Source: CAZZBM01 sp964652255 (lineage in GTDB: Bacteria > Bdellovibrionota > Bacteriovoracia > Bacteriovoracales > CAZZBM01). From it: a stretch of 64,000 nucleotides of DNA. The notes beneath the pieces are model-generated. The model saw only the letters and a list, made by a program, of their open reading frames with translations. It had not been told where the DNA came from and did no database searches. Location: contig CAZZBM010000001.1 of the NCBI GenBank assembly GCA_964652255.1, positions 186,001 to 250,000 on the forward strand. Reading direction: 5' to 3'. Positions 9,463-17,250 of this stretch are shown here, in pieces (the stretch's first letter is position 1; the number at the start of each line of letters is the position of its first letter). Position numbers and translations under genes: made by a program.

Positions 9463-10137
9463 TTAGAATTTCAAACCAAGTCTATAGCCAATAGATAAAT
9501 CCATTTTAACTCTTTTCATAAAGCCAGTAGCTACCCAAAATAAACCCGAAATGTCTTCTTCGTCTATTTTTTTATCTAATTGAGATAGATTAGTATTGTT
9601 GTTTTTATCTTTGTAAGATCCAGTAAAAGCATATCCTAAATCAATACCCAAATAAACCTCATGTAAAAACTGATCATAAGCTTTTTGATATCCTAAAGCA
9701 AAATGAATTCCACTAGACCATAATTTTAAATCTAATTCTTTTACATTATTTTCACTCACAGAGAAATTATCATAATGAACAAATAAACTAGGTTTTGCAT
9801 AAAAACCATTAAAAACTTTTAAAGATTTATTATAATAAAACTTAGGACCAATTGTTAAATAGAAACCATAAATAGTAGGATCCACGTTTTTTGGTGCTGC
9901 ATATTTATTTAACCATTTATAATATCCACCTATATTGAATTCTAAAGAATGATTATTCCAAATATTGGCTCTTTCATACGTTGTACCAAATTTTCCTAGA
10001 AGCGACATAGCAATAGGATTAATCTTAATAGCATTAAGTTTTTCTATTTCAACCACAGGTGTAGGTAACATCGACGTAGTTGCTTTAGCAGTTTCTCTTA
10101 CTTCAGAAGCAAATATCAAATTGATAATTAAAAACAT
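9463..10137 (-). CDS. Putative outer-membrane beta-barrel protein
   Basis: A 224-residue protein with a short N-terminal signal (MFLIINLIFASE). The rest is rich in alternating aromatic and polar residues with Gly/Tyr turns (SLEFNIGGYYKWLNKY, FYLTIGPKFYYNKS, VYLGIDLGYAFTGSY), the pattern of beta strands in a small barrel, and it ends YRLGLKF with a terminal Phe as many barrel proteins do. No specific family is recognised. The ATG lies one base after the icd stop, so it is very probably expressed with icd. Confidence 0.65.
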   Translation of the reverse strand: MFLIINLIFASEVRETAKATTSMLPTPVVEIEKLNAIKINPIAMSLLGKFGTTYERANIWNNHSLEFNIGGYYKWLNKYAAPKNVDPTIYGFYLTIGPKFYYNKSLKVFNGFYAKPSLFVHYDNFSVSENNVKELDLKLWSSGIHFALGYQKAYDQFLHEVYLGIDLGYAFTGSYKDKNNNTNLSQLDKKIDEEDISGLFWVATGFMKRVKMDLSIGYRLGLKF

Positions 10138-10138
10138 T

Positions 10139-11317
10139 TTAACCCCACATTAAATTTTTTTTTATAGCAAGAATAAAATCTTCTGTTGTTAAAAAATCTT
10201 GTTTTTTAATAACAGAGGCTAAATCCTTAGTCATTAATCCTTTTTCAACTGTTTTTAACACAGTTTCTTCTAAGAGTAAAGCAAAATTTTTTAATTCTTC
10301 TTGTGCATCTAGTCTTGCTCTTTCTTGAAGAGCTTTAGTCCAAGCATAAATACTAGCCACGGAGTTTGTTGAGGTTTTTTCACCTTTTTGATAAGCTCTA
10401 AAATGTCTAGTTACCGTTCCATGAGCTGCTTCCGATAGGAAAACTTCGTTATTCACCAAGTAAGAGGTCATGAGACCCAAAGAACCAAAACCTTGAGCCA
10501 AGGCATCAGATTGAACATCTCCGTCATAATTTTTACAAGCCCATAAAAAACCACCTGAGCTTTTCAGAGCAAAGGCAACCATATCATCTATGAGCTTATG
10601 TTCATAAACAATATTAAGAGCTTGAAACTTTTCTCTATATTCTTGTTCAAAAATTTCTTGAAAACGATCCTTAAAAAGACCATCATAAATTTTTAAAATC
10701 GTATTTTTTGTAGAAAGATAGAGAGGAAGATGTTCTTTTAAACTCATCTTAAAACAAGACCTAGCAAATTGATCAATAGAGTCTTTTTCATTGAACATAG
10801 CTAAAGCAACTCCATCAGACTTAAATTCATGCAAGAGAAGTTTACTCTCTCCATCAGTTAAATGAACAACTGAGCCTTTTCTGACATTTAATTCTCTTGC
10901 CTTATACTGATCAGCATAAGCATGCCTAGCTATAAGAATAGGTTTAGTCCAAGTAGGAATTAATCTTGGAATATTAGAGATCACAATAGGAGCTCTAAAA
11001 ACCGTTCCATCTAAAAAATTTCTAATGGTTCCATTAGGAGATGGATAAAGTTTTTTTAATTGAAATTCTTCTAACCTTGCTAAATCTGGTGTAATAGTTG
11101 CACACTTAACTCCAACTTTAATCTGTTTTAAAGCCTCAGCTGCTTCTAAAGTAATTTTATCTTCTGTTTCATCACGATGAGTGATAGAAAGATCAAAATA
11201 CTCAAGAGGAAGATCTAAGTAAGGAGTAATAAGTTCTTCTTTAATGAGGTGCCAAATGACACGAGCCATTTCATCACCATCAAGTTCTACTATAGGATTT
11301 TTGACTTGAATCTTCAT
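10139..11317 (-). CDS. icd: NADP-type isocitrate dehydrogenase (eukaryote-like homodimer class)
   Basis: Oxidative decarboxylation of isocitrate to 2-oxoglutarate. The start MKIQVKNPIVELDGDEMARV, with ITPDLARLEEF and SPNGTIRNFLDGTVFRAPI, identifies the class also found in eukaryotic cytosol and mitochondria rather than the E. coli Icd class. I place the start at 11317. The frame continues 18 codons further upstream, but those codons are read from the tRNA-Gly sequence. The ATG is only 9 bases after the tRNA CCA end and has no Shine-Dalgarno sequence, so maturation of the tRNA would leave a nearly leaderless icd mRNA. The length of 392 residues is normal for this class. Confidence 0.95.
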   Translation of the reverse strand: MKIQVKNPIVELDGDEMARVIWHLIKEELITPYLDLPLEYFDLSITHRDETEDKITLEAAEALKQIKVGVKCATITPDLARLEEFQLKKLYPSPNGTIRNFLDGTVFRAPIVISNIPRLIPTWTKPILIARHAYADQYKARELNVRKGSVVHLTDGESKLLLHEFKSDGVALAMFNEKDSIDQFARSCFKMSLKEHLPLYLSTKNTILKIYDGLFKDRFQEIFEQEYREKFQALNIVYEHKLIDDMVAFALKSSGGFLWACKNYDGDVQSDALAQGFGSLGLMTSYLVNNEVFLSEAAHGTVTRHFRAYQKGEKTSTNSVASIYAWTKALQERARLDAQEELKNFALLLEETVLKTVEKGLMTKDLASVIKKQDFLTTEDFILAIKKNLMWG

Positions 11318-11326
11318 ATTATGCTT

Positions 11327-11402
11327 TGGAGCGCGCAACAAGATTCGAACTTGCGGCCTTCTCGATGGCAACGAGACGCTCTACCAACTGAGCTATACGC
11401 GC
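11327..11402 (-). tRNA. tRNA-Gly (anticodon GCC) with encoded CCA
   Basis: A complete 76-base cloverleaf: acceptor GCGCGTA paired with TGCGCGC, D arm AGCTCAGTTGGTAGAGC, anticodon stem TCTCG/CGAGA around the loop TTGCCAT, and T arm with GTTCGAATC. The anticodon GCC reads Gly codons GGC and GGU. Discriminator T is followed by an encoded CCA. Its first 10 bases overlap the last codons and stop codon of the epmB-like gene (stop TAG at 11393-11395). Its 3' end is 9 bases from the icd start, so it is embedded in a protein-coding transcript. Confidence 0.96.
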
Positions 11403-12352
11403 GTAGATAGATTAATCCTTGAAAAATCTATTTTTGTCAATGGCGTTTTTTCCCCTGTAAAAGAGAAAAGAGCTTCAGGTTCATGAAAAGACTCTGGATT
11501 ATATAAAGGAGTTTTTCCTTTTCCTTGAGGAAGATCTAAAACATATTGAGGAATCATCCATCCAGAAAGTTCTTTAAAAAGACTTTGATAAAGTTTTCTT
11601 CCTTCAGAGATAGAAAGATAAAAATGCATAGCACCTTGAACTTGATCAGGATGATGTAAATAATAAGGTTTAATAGAAAAATTAGAAATTTTTTTAAAAA
11701 GATTTACAAGAATCTTAACTTGATTATTCACTCCTTTAAGAAGAACTGATTGGGAAAGAAGAATATAGTTTTTTAAATAATTAACAGCTTCATAACTTTC
11801 TTCATCTAGATCCTCAGGATGATTAAGGTGAAAGACAAAAACAAATTGAAATCTTGAATCAAATTTTTTTAATAAATTTTTAAAATCTTGATTAATTCTT
11901 TTTGGGTGAGTCACTAACATTCTTGTATGAAATCTTATGATGTTCAAAGAAGAGATTTCAGAAAAAGAAGTCAAAAAAAACTTTAATTCATCATTAGTAA
12001 AAGTGAGAGGATCTCCACCGGTAAAGATTAATTCTTCTATTTCTGAATGTTGTCTTAAATAAGATAATGTTTGATTAAAATCTTTTTTATAAAGACCATG
12101 ATCTTTTTCATTTAAAGTATTTTTTCTAAAACAAAATCGACATAAAATTCCACATTTATTTGTTCCTAAAAAAAGAACTCTATTTTTATGTCGATGAATA
12201 AGTTGAGGAGCTTGCTGAAAAACTTGATCATAGATAGGATCATAAAGTCCTTCTTTATCTTCTTCCTGAGAGTTATAAATAAATTGTTTTTTAAATTCTT
12301 CGCTTGCTGTTAAAAATTTATTTTGAATCCTTTTAGGAATAATCTCTTTCAT
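11393..12352 (-). CDS. KamA/EpmB-family radical SAM lysine aminomutase
   Basis: A radical SAM protein of the lysine 2,3-aminomutase family. The [4Fe-4S]-binding CxxxCxxC is in GTNKCGILCRFCFRKN, followed by IEELIFTGGDPL and IIRFHTRMLVTHPKRI. The 319 residues and absence of a long C-terminal extension fit EpmB, which isomerises a lysine on elongation factor P, better than free-lysine KamA. No efp or epmA gene is in the window to confirm this. The start overlaps the stop of the small membrane protein (ATGA). The last codons (L-S-T-R-V-stop) lie inside the first bases of tRNA-Gly. Confidence 0.85.
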   Translation of the reverse strand: MKEIIPKRIQNKFLTASEEFKKQFIYNSQEEDKEGLYDPIYDQVFQQAPQLIHRHKNRVLFLGTNKCGILCRFCFRKNTLNEKDHGLYKKDFNQTLSYLRQHSEIEELIFTGGDPLTFTNDELKFFLTSFSEISSLNIIRFHTRMLVTHPKRINQDFKNLLKKFDSRFQFVFVFHLNHPEDLDEESYEAVNYLKNYILLSQSVLLKGVNNQVKILVNLFKKISNFSIKPYYLHHPDQVQGAMHFYLSISEGRKLYQSLFKELSGWMIPQYVLDLPQGKGKTPLYNPESFHEPEALFSFTGEKTPLTKIDFSRINLSTRV

Positions 12353-12513
12353 AACTTTGTTGTTCCATAAATAAGGAAGGATCCAAAAAGAGCCAAGCCA
12401 AGAAAATGATAAATTAAATCATTTAAATTTTTTCCGTAAAATAAAACATAAAGAATCCAAGCAAGATGAATTATATAAAAGAGAAAAATAGTTGGTTTAA
12501 AAAGCTTTTTCAT
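12349..12513 (-). CDS. Small two-helix membrane protein, 54 residues
   Basis: A 54-codon frame (MKKLFKPTIFLFYIIHLAWI ... LIYHFLGLALFGSFLIYG) with two clear hydrophobic segments, near residues 8-26 and 34-50, joined by a short polar loop (GKNLND). It starts inside the 3' end of the exonuclease gene (17-base overlap) and its TGA overlaps the ATG of the epmB-like gene. This packing leaves no untranslated space, which supports it being a real gene. The function is unknown. Confidence 0.7.
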   Translation of the reverse strand: MKKLFKPTIFLFYIIHLAWILYVLFYGKNLNDLIYHFLGLALFGSFLIYGTTKL

Positions 12514-13291
12514 AAAAAGTAATATCTTTAAGATAAAAATATTTTAGCTGTCGATCTTTAAAGCACTCTGCATAGATAGCCCAACCTTGAGGCAAAGAAA
12601 CGAGAGATTTAATTTGAATCATTCTTTTTTTCTTTTTATATTCTATATTTAAAACTTCTTCTAAAGATTTTTGTAAAAAATCTAATTGATCATGATTCTC
12701 TACCAAGTAAGGAATATCACAGACATAAGATTCTTCTTTAGAAAACTCATTTAGGCATTTTAAATAAATTTTTAAGCAAGCATAGGCATCATGAAGAGCT
12801 ACATGTGAACTTACTTCTAGTTCAAAATGTTTTACTAAAAAAGGCAAGTTATTTTTTTCTACTTGCAGTCTTTTTTTGGTTATCCTGGCACTATCAAAAA
12901 CTTTTTTCTCTTCTTTTAGAACTAAATTTTCTTTCATGAGAGCTAACATAAGAAAACTAAGATCAAAACTCACTCCATGACCTAAAAAAGAAGGAATATC
13001 TTCAATAAAAACTAGGAAATTTTTTAAAACATGATCTTGAGAAGAAGCTTGTAGGGTTTCACTAATGCCATGAATATGACTATTATAAATTTTTTTCTCT
13101 GTATAAACCAACTCATCAAAAACTTCAATGATTCCATTTTTAATTTTTAGAGCACTGATTTCAATGATGACATCTTGATAAGAAGATAAACCTGTTGTTT
13201 CAAGATCAAAAACAATAAGTCCTTCAGGAAAATGTTTTTGGCAAAGAGAAAGTTCTTCTGTGGTAAAATGAATAAAAAGCTCTTTTCGCAC
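12497..13291 (-). CDS. DnaQ-like 3'-5' exonuclease domain protein
   Basis: DEDDh-family exonuclease. Exo I is VFDLETTGLSS, the exo II region includes GHGVSFDLSFLM, and exo III has HVALHDAYACL with the catalytic His and Asp. This resembles the proofreading epsilon subunit of DNA polymerase III or PolC-type exonucleases. The C-terminal 80 residues, after LKCLNEF, are not recognised. The start appears to be GTG at 13291. It is the first gene of the chain leading through the small membrane protein and epmB-like gene to tRNA-Gly and icd. It diverges from lpd2 with only 29 bases between starts. Confidence 0.85.
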   Translation of the reverse strand: MRKELFIHFTTEELSLCQKHFPEGLIVFDLETTGLSSYQDVIIEISALKIKNGIIEVFDELVYTEKKIYNSHIHGISETLQASSQDHVLKNFLVFIEDIPSFLGHGVSFDLSFLMLALMKENLVLKEEKKVFDSARITKKRLQVEKNNLPFLVKHFELEVSSHVALHDAYACLKIYLKCLNEFSKEESYVCDIPYLVENHDQLDFLQKSLEEVLNIEYKKKKRMIQIKSLVSLPQGWAIYAECFKDRQLKYFYLKDITFYEKAF

Positions 13292-13320
13292 TAATTTTTT
13301 ATATGCTAGATTAGTCTCAA

Positions 13321-14655
13321 ATGAAAACCTTTGATGTAACTATTATAGGAGCAGGTCCAGGAGGTTATGTAGCCGCTATTAGAGCAGCGCAGTTAGGACT
13401 TAAAGTTTGCCTCATAGAAAAAGAAAAAGTAGGGGGTGTTTGTTTAAATAAAGGATGTATTCCTACAAAAGCTCTTTTAGAATCGGCTCATCTTATTGAA
13501 AGACTTCATCAAGCTCAAGATCACGGAATTGAACTTAATGTTCAAGGTTATCACTATGAAAAAGCAGTAAAAAGATCACAAAAAATTGTGACTCAGCTTG
13601 TCAGTGGGATTGAATTCTTATTAAAAAAAAATAAAGTTACTCTTTTACAAGATGAGGCTACCTTTTTAGATCCTTTTACTTTAAGAACTTCTCAAGAACA
13701 AATTCACAGTCGTTTTATTATTATTGCCACTGGAGCTCAGTATAAAACCTTACCTCAGCTTCCTATTAACAACAAAACAATTTTAGGAGCTTGGGAAGCT
13801 TTAAAGTTAAATCACTTACCCAAAAAAATAGCCATTGTTGGAGCTGGAGCTATTGGAATGGAATTTACTTATTTATGGAATCAATTTGGAAGTGAGATTC
13901 ATCTTTTTGAAAGAGAAAATCATCTTCTGCCTTTAGAAGATCATTCTATTTCTCAGGTTTTATATGATCTTTATCAAAAGAAAAAAAATCTTAAGCTTCA
14001 TTTAGGGGTTAGAGATTTAGTTGTAGAAGAAAAAAACAACAAAGTTTTAATACAAGAAGAGAGCTTTGATTTAGTTTTAAGTGCTGTAGGGATGATAGGT
14101 AATAGTGAATTTAATCTAGACTTAGAAAAAAATGGATCTTTTATTCAAGTCAATAATTATCAACAAACAAATTATCCTCATATTTATGCCATTGGTGATG
14201 TAGCCGGTCCTCCTCTTTTAGCTCATGTGGCTTCTCATGAAGGGCTCTTAGCAGTAGAACATCTAGCAGGGCTTGAGGTTCATCCTATGAATAAAAAATT
14301 CATTCCTTCCTGTACTTATTGTGAACCACAGGTAGCAAGTTTTGGTTATAAAGAACAAGAATTAGAAAAGAACAGTTATTCTGTTGGTATTTTTCCTTTT
14401 AAGGCTTCAGGAAGAGCTCTCACTTCAGGTGAAAGTGAGGGTTTTGTTAAAATCATCACAGGTTCTTCAGATGAAATTTTAGGAGCTCATTTAATAGGGT
14501 CTCAAGTATCAGAATTAATTCATTCTTTATCTTTAGTTCAATACTTAGAAGGAACAAGTGCAGAGATTTTTCAATCTATTTTTCCTCATCCTACTTTAAG
14601 TGAAGCTTTACAAGAAGCTTTTTTACAATCCAAAAAGAGAGCTCTGCATTTATGA
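13321..14655 (+). CDS. Dihydrolipoyl dehydrogenase (E3), second copy
   Basis: A second E3 flavoenzyme, 444 residues. FAD motif GAGPGGYVAAIRAA, redox cysteines 41 and 46 in GGVCLNKGCIPTKALL, second dinucleotide motif IVGAGAIGMEFTYLW, and catalytic FPHPTLSEAL. It overlaps the following E2 gene by 4 bases (ATGA), so it probably serves that complex rather than the sucAB one. No E1 gene is next to it. Upstream, TGC-TAGATT (extended -10, 13305-13312) ends 8 bases before the ATG; no strong -35 and no Shine-Dalgarno sequence are visible. Confidence 0.93.
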   Translation: MKTFDVTIIGAGPGGYVAAIRAAQLGLKVCLIEKEKVGGVCLNKGCIPTKALLESAHLIERLHQAQDHGIELNVQGYHYEKAVKRSQKIVTQLVSGIEFLLKKNKVTLLQDEATFLDPFTLRTSQEQIHSRFIIIATGAQYKTLPQLPINNKTILGAWEALKLNHLPKKIAIVGAGAIGMEFTYLWNQFGSEIHLFERENHLLPLEDHSISQVLYDLYQKKKNLKLHLGVRDLVVEEKNNKVLIQEESFDLVLSAVGMIGNSEFNLDLEKNGSFIQVNNYQQTNYPHIYAIGDVAGPPLLAHVASHEGLLAVEHLAGLEVHPMNKKFIPSCTYCEPQVASFGYKEQELEKNSYSVGIFPFKASGRALTSGESEGFVKIITGSSDEILGAHLIGSQVSELIHSLSLVQYLEGTSAEIFQSIFPHPTLSEALQEAFLQSKKRALHL

Positions 14656-15809
14656 AAAGAGAAATCAAAATGCCCAAAATGGGTGAGTCTATTACTTCAG
14701 GAACCATTACTCGTTGGTATAAAAAAAAAGGTGATTTTATTAAATTAGATGAGCCTCTTTTTGATTTAGCTACAGATAAAGTTTCTTCTGACATTCCTTC
14801 ACCAGCTGAAGGAATTCTAACTGAAGTTTTTTATGAAGAGGGTTCTACTGTTGATGTAGGCATTGTTCTGGCTATTATTGAAGATGAAGTTCAATCTGAA
14901 AAAAAATCAATTGAAACAACAAAAGTTGCTCCAGAGAAAATTTTTGTCAAAGAAGAGAAATCTTTTTCTCAAAAAGAGCTGTCCAGTAAAACTTTTTTCA
15001 CTCCTCTTGTTCGTTCTTTAGCTAAGAAAAATCAAATTGATTTAGCAAAAATTGAAACAGATAAAAAACGTTTTACTAAAAAAGATTTAGAACCTTTTTT
15101 AAGTACTCATAAAAAGATAGAGCCTTTTTCTCCTATGAGAAAAATCATTGCTAAAAATGTTGTTTATTCTAAAGAAGTATCCCCTCATGTTTATTCTTTT
15201 TCTGAAGTGAACTTAACTCACTTAGTTGCTTTTAGAAAAAAGTACAAAGATGTTATTAAAGAAAAATATCAATTTAATCTGACCTATGTTCCTTTTATTT
15301 TAAGATCTCTTGCTTTAGCTTTAAAAGATTTTCCAAGAGTGAATGCTTCCATTGAAAAGGATAATCTTGTTCTCCATGAAGATATTAATTTAGGTATGGC
15401 AGTTTCTTTGCCTAATAATGGTTTAATTGTTCCTGTTATTAAAAAAGTGAATGAATTAAATTTTCTTGATCTTTGTTTCATTATTCAAGAGTTAGCTTTA
15501 AAAGCAAGAGAAAATTCTTTAACTTTATCTCATTTAGAGGGGGGGACTTTCACTTATTCCAATGTAGGTAGCTTTGGAAGTCTTATGACTTTTCCTATTA
15601 TTGTTCAACCTCAGTTAGCTATTTATGGTTCAGGGATTATTCAAGAAAGACCTCTTGTAGAAAAGGGTCAAATCTCTTCAGGTTTTCTCATGTATGGATC
15701 TCTTTCTTATGATCATAGAAGCATTGATGGAGAGCTTGGGATTAGCTTTCTAGAAAGAGTCCATCAGTATCTCAAAAACACAGAACCCTCTTCATTGATT
15801 TCTGTTTAG
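14652..15809 (+). CDS. 2-oxoacid dehydrogenase E2 acyltransferase (pyruvate or branched-chain type)
   Basis: Lipoyl-dependent acyltransferase. One lipoyl domain with Lys 43 in LATDKVSSDIPSPAEG, an E3-binding segment near residues 110-155 (TPLVRSLAKKNQIDL), and a catalytic domain ending SYDHRSIDGELGISFL with the HxxxDG motif. The lipoyl sequence (TDKVxxDIPSP) resembles branched-chain 2-oxoacid complexes more than classical pyruvate E2, but substrate cannot be settled by reading. It is co-transcribed with the second E3. The E1 subunits must be elsewhere in the genome or missing. Confidence 0.88.
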   Translation: MKREIKMPKMGESITSGTITRWYKKKGDFIKLDEPLFDLATDKVSSDIPSPAEGILTEVFYEEGSTVDVGIVLAIIEDEVQSEKKSIETTKVAPEKIFVKEEKSFSQKELSSKTFFTPLVRSLAKKNQIDLAKIETDKKRFTKKDLEPFLSTHKKIEPFSPMRKIIAKNVVYSKEVSPHVYSFSEVNLTHLVAFRKKYKDVIKEKYQFNLTYVPFILRSLALALKDFPRVNASIEKDNLVLHEDINLGMAVSLPNNGLIVPVIKKVNELNFLDLCFIIQELALKARENSLTLSHLEGGTFTYSNVGSFGSLMTFPIIVQPQLAIYGSGIIQERPLVEKGQISSGFLMYGSLSYDHRSIDGELGISFLERVHQYLKNTEPSSLISV

Positions 15810-15823
15810 GTTTATGCTATAGA
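15795..15823 (+). promoter_or_regulatory. rpsU promoter
   Basis: TTGATT at 15795-15800, a 17-base spacer and TATAGA at 15818-15823, with an extended -10 TGC just before it. It lies across the end of the E2 gene. The predicted start of transcription is near 15830, leaving room for the Shine-Dalgarno sequence. The spacer end TTTATGC is shared with the rpsT promoter. Confidence 0.6.
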
Positions 15824-15833
15824 ATGGATCTAG

Positions 15834-15843
15834 AAGGAGGTGA
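15834..15843 (+). promoter_or_regulatory. Extended perfect Shine-Dalgarno sequence of rpsU
   Basis: AAGGAGGTGA is a ten-base match to the usual 3' end of 16S rRNA, 6 bases before the GTG start at 15850. It is the strongest ribosome-binding site seen in this window, and it decides the GTG start. Confidence 0.85.
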
Positions 15844-15849
15844 TGAAAA

Positions 15850-16095
15850 GTGAGTTTTGAAATTAAAGTTCATGTTGATGAGCGTTTTGGAATTGATAAG
15901 GTCATTAAAAAATTCAAAAGAATTTGTGATGCTTATGGAATTGTAAAAGAATTTAAAAGAAAAGTAGAATACAAAAAACCCTCTGTTCTAGCTAAAGAAA
16001 AACTTGAAGCAGCGAGAAAAAGACGTTTAAAAAACGAATCTAGACTAAAAAAGATTCAATTTAACAAAAGTCAAAGTAGTTATCAAAATAGTTAA
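15850..16095 (+). CDS. rpsU: 30S ribosomal protein bS21
   Basis: Small basic ribosomal protein placed near the anti-Shine-Dalgarno end of 16S rRNA. The product (81 residues from GTG) has the bS21 pattern VDERFGIDKVIKKFKR, GIVKEFKRKVEYKKPS and a basic C-terminal helix (EAARKRRLKNESRLKK). It has its own promoter, a perfect extended Shine-Dalgarno sequence and a strong terminator, so it is a monocistronic unit. In some bacteria where Shine-Dalgarno use is reduced, rpsU keeps a very strong one for autoregulation; the contrast with leaderless neighbours makes that plausible here. Confidence 0.93.
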   Translation: MSFEIKVHVDERFGIDKVIKKFKRICDAYGIVKEFKRKVEYKKPSVLAKEKLEAARKRRLKNESRLKKIQFNKSQSSYQNS

Positions 16096-16099
16096 TTTT

Positions 16100-16126
16100 A
16101 TAATCCCCCTAAACTAGGGGGATTAT
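16100..16126 (+). terminator. Rho-independent terminator after rpsU
   Basis: A perfect 12-bp stem, ATAATCCCCCTA with TAGGGGGATTAT, around the loop AAC and followed by CTTTT. It is the most GC-rich hairpin in an intergenic gap of this window and lies 5 bases after the rpsU stop. Confidence 0.9.
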
Positions 16127-16219
16127 CTTTTACAATTTTTCTTAAAAAGAATTGTAAATAAAAAACATTTTTATAATTTCAAATTATCAAAAAAATTAAA
16201 ATCTGATAATTATCATAGA
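16127..16219 (+). promoter_or_regulatory. Leader region with two inverted repeats before the lipoprotein cluster
   Basis: TACAATT at 16131-16137 pairs with AATTGTA at 16150-16156, and AATTATCA at 16182-16189 pairs with TGATAATT at 16204-16211. A TATAAT lies at 16172-16177 but without a well-spaced -35. These may be operators or leader hairpins for the first lipoprotein gene; no regulator is identifiable. Confidence 0.35.
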
Positions 16220-16687
16220 ATGCTTTCAAAAATATTAAATTTTTTATTACTTATTTCTCTTTTCTCTTGTTATACTGAAGAACTATTTTATACTGGAGGA
16301 CTATTCGAAACCGAAGAACAAAAAGCATTCAGAGTAGAAGCTTATCAAAAACAAATTCAAAAAATGGAAATGATAAGATCAACTGTTATTGTTCACAACA
16401 ATAAAACCTCTTTAAATAGATGCCGCTTTCTACAAGAAGTAGAGGGAAGTGGTGACTCTAAAAAAAATGCTATTTATTTTGCCAAAGTAAAAACCTATGA
16501 AGCTAAGGGTAATGCCTTATTGATCACAGATATTTCTACCAGTGTCAAAACTAATATTGAAGATAGAAAAACAACTGAAGAAGTTAAAGATCCAGAAGGT
16601 AAGAGAACAACGATTACAAAAACCACACCCGTTTCCATAATTTCTACTTTTTATGAAGTAACTGGTAGAGCTTATTCTTGCCCTTGA
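16220..16687 (+). CDS. Small lipoprotein (DUF4156-like), tandem copy 1
   Basis: A 155-residue predicted lipoprotein with signal MLSKILNFLLLISLFSC (lipidated Cys 17). The mature part has a central Cys in LNRCRFLQEVEGSG and an AYSCP ending. Layout and the pattern around the first Cys resemble small DUF4156 lipoproteins, an uncertain assignment. Except for the first four codons it is identical to the next gene, because of a perfect tandem duplication. It is also a distant paralogue of the third gene, which ends AYSCP too. Confidence 0.75.
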   Translation: MLSKILNFLLLISLFSCYTEELFYTGGLFETEEQKAFRVEAYQKQIQKMEMIRSTVIVHNNKTSLNRCRFLQEVEGSGDSKKNAIYFAKVKTYEAKGNALLITDISTSVKTNIEDRKTTEEVKDPEGKRTTITKTTPVSIISTFYEVTGRAYSCP

Positions 16688-16719
16688 ATTCTTAATGATT
16701 GAAAAAATTAAAAAGTTTT

Positions 16720-16725
16720 TATAAA
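16720..16725 (+). promoter_or_regulatory. -10 box of lipoprotein copy 2
   Basis: TATAAA ends 8 bases before the ATG at 16734. The same box recurs at 17237-17242 before the third gene, because it lies inside the duplicated unit. A TTGAAA upstream is only 15 bases away, so the -35 is uncertain. Confidence 0.45.
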
Positions 16726-16733
16726 CTCTTTCT

Positions 16734-17204
16734 ATGTATTTGATTAAAATATTAAATTTTTTATTACTTATTTCTCTTTTCTCTTGTTATACTGAAGAAC
16801 TATTTTATACTGGAGGACTATTCGAAACCGAAGAACAAAAAGCATTCAGAGTAGAAGCTTATCAAAAACAAATTCAAAAAATGGAAATGATAAGATCAAC
16901 TGTTATTGTTCACAACAATAAAACCTCTTTAAATAGATGCCGCTTTCTACAAGAAGTAGAGGGAAGTGGTGACTCTAAAAAAAATGCTATTTATTTTGCC
17001 AAAGTAAAAACCTATGAAGCTAAGGGTAATGCCTTATTGATCACAGATATTTCTACCAGTGTCAAAACTAATATTGAAGATAGAAAAACAACTGAAGAAG
17101 TTAAAGATCCAGAAGGTAAGAGAACAACGATTACAAAAACCACACCCGTTTCCATAATTTCTACTTTTTATGAAGTAACTGGTAGAGCTTATTCTTGCCC
17201 TTGA
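16734..17204 (+). CDS. Small lipoprotein (DUF4156-like), tandem copy 2 with chimeric start
   Basis: A 156-residue protein identical to copy 1 after the first residues. Its start MYLI comes from the beginning of the third gene, carried upstream by the duplication; the signal reads MYLIKILNFLLLISLFSC with lipidated Cys 18. Its -10 box (TATAAA, 8 bases before ATG) is likewise a copy of the third gene's. Copy 2 may therefore be expressed like the third gene rather than like copy 1. Confidence 0.75.
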   Translation: MYLIKILNFLLLISLFSCYTEELFYTGGLFETEEQKAFRVEAYQKQIQKMEMIRSTVIVHNNKTSLNRCRFLQEVEGSGDSKKNAIYFAKVKTYEAKGNALLITDISTSVKTNIEDRKTTEEVKDPEGKRTTITKTTPVSIISTFYEVTGRAYSCP

Positions 17205-17250
17205 ATTCTTAATGATTGAAAAAATTAAAAAGTTTTTATAAACTCTTTCT

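Noticed and set aside
9965..10153. Plus-strand 62-codon frame opposite the barrel gene
   Set aside because: It is antisense to a real gene, and has no promoter or family signal.
11318..11371. Longer icd reading frame with 18 extra N-terminal codons
   Set aside because: The extra codons are read from the tRNA-Gly sequence, and the protein family starts at MKIQVKNP.
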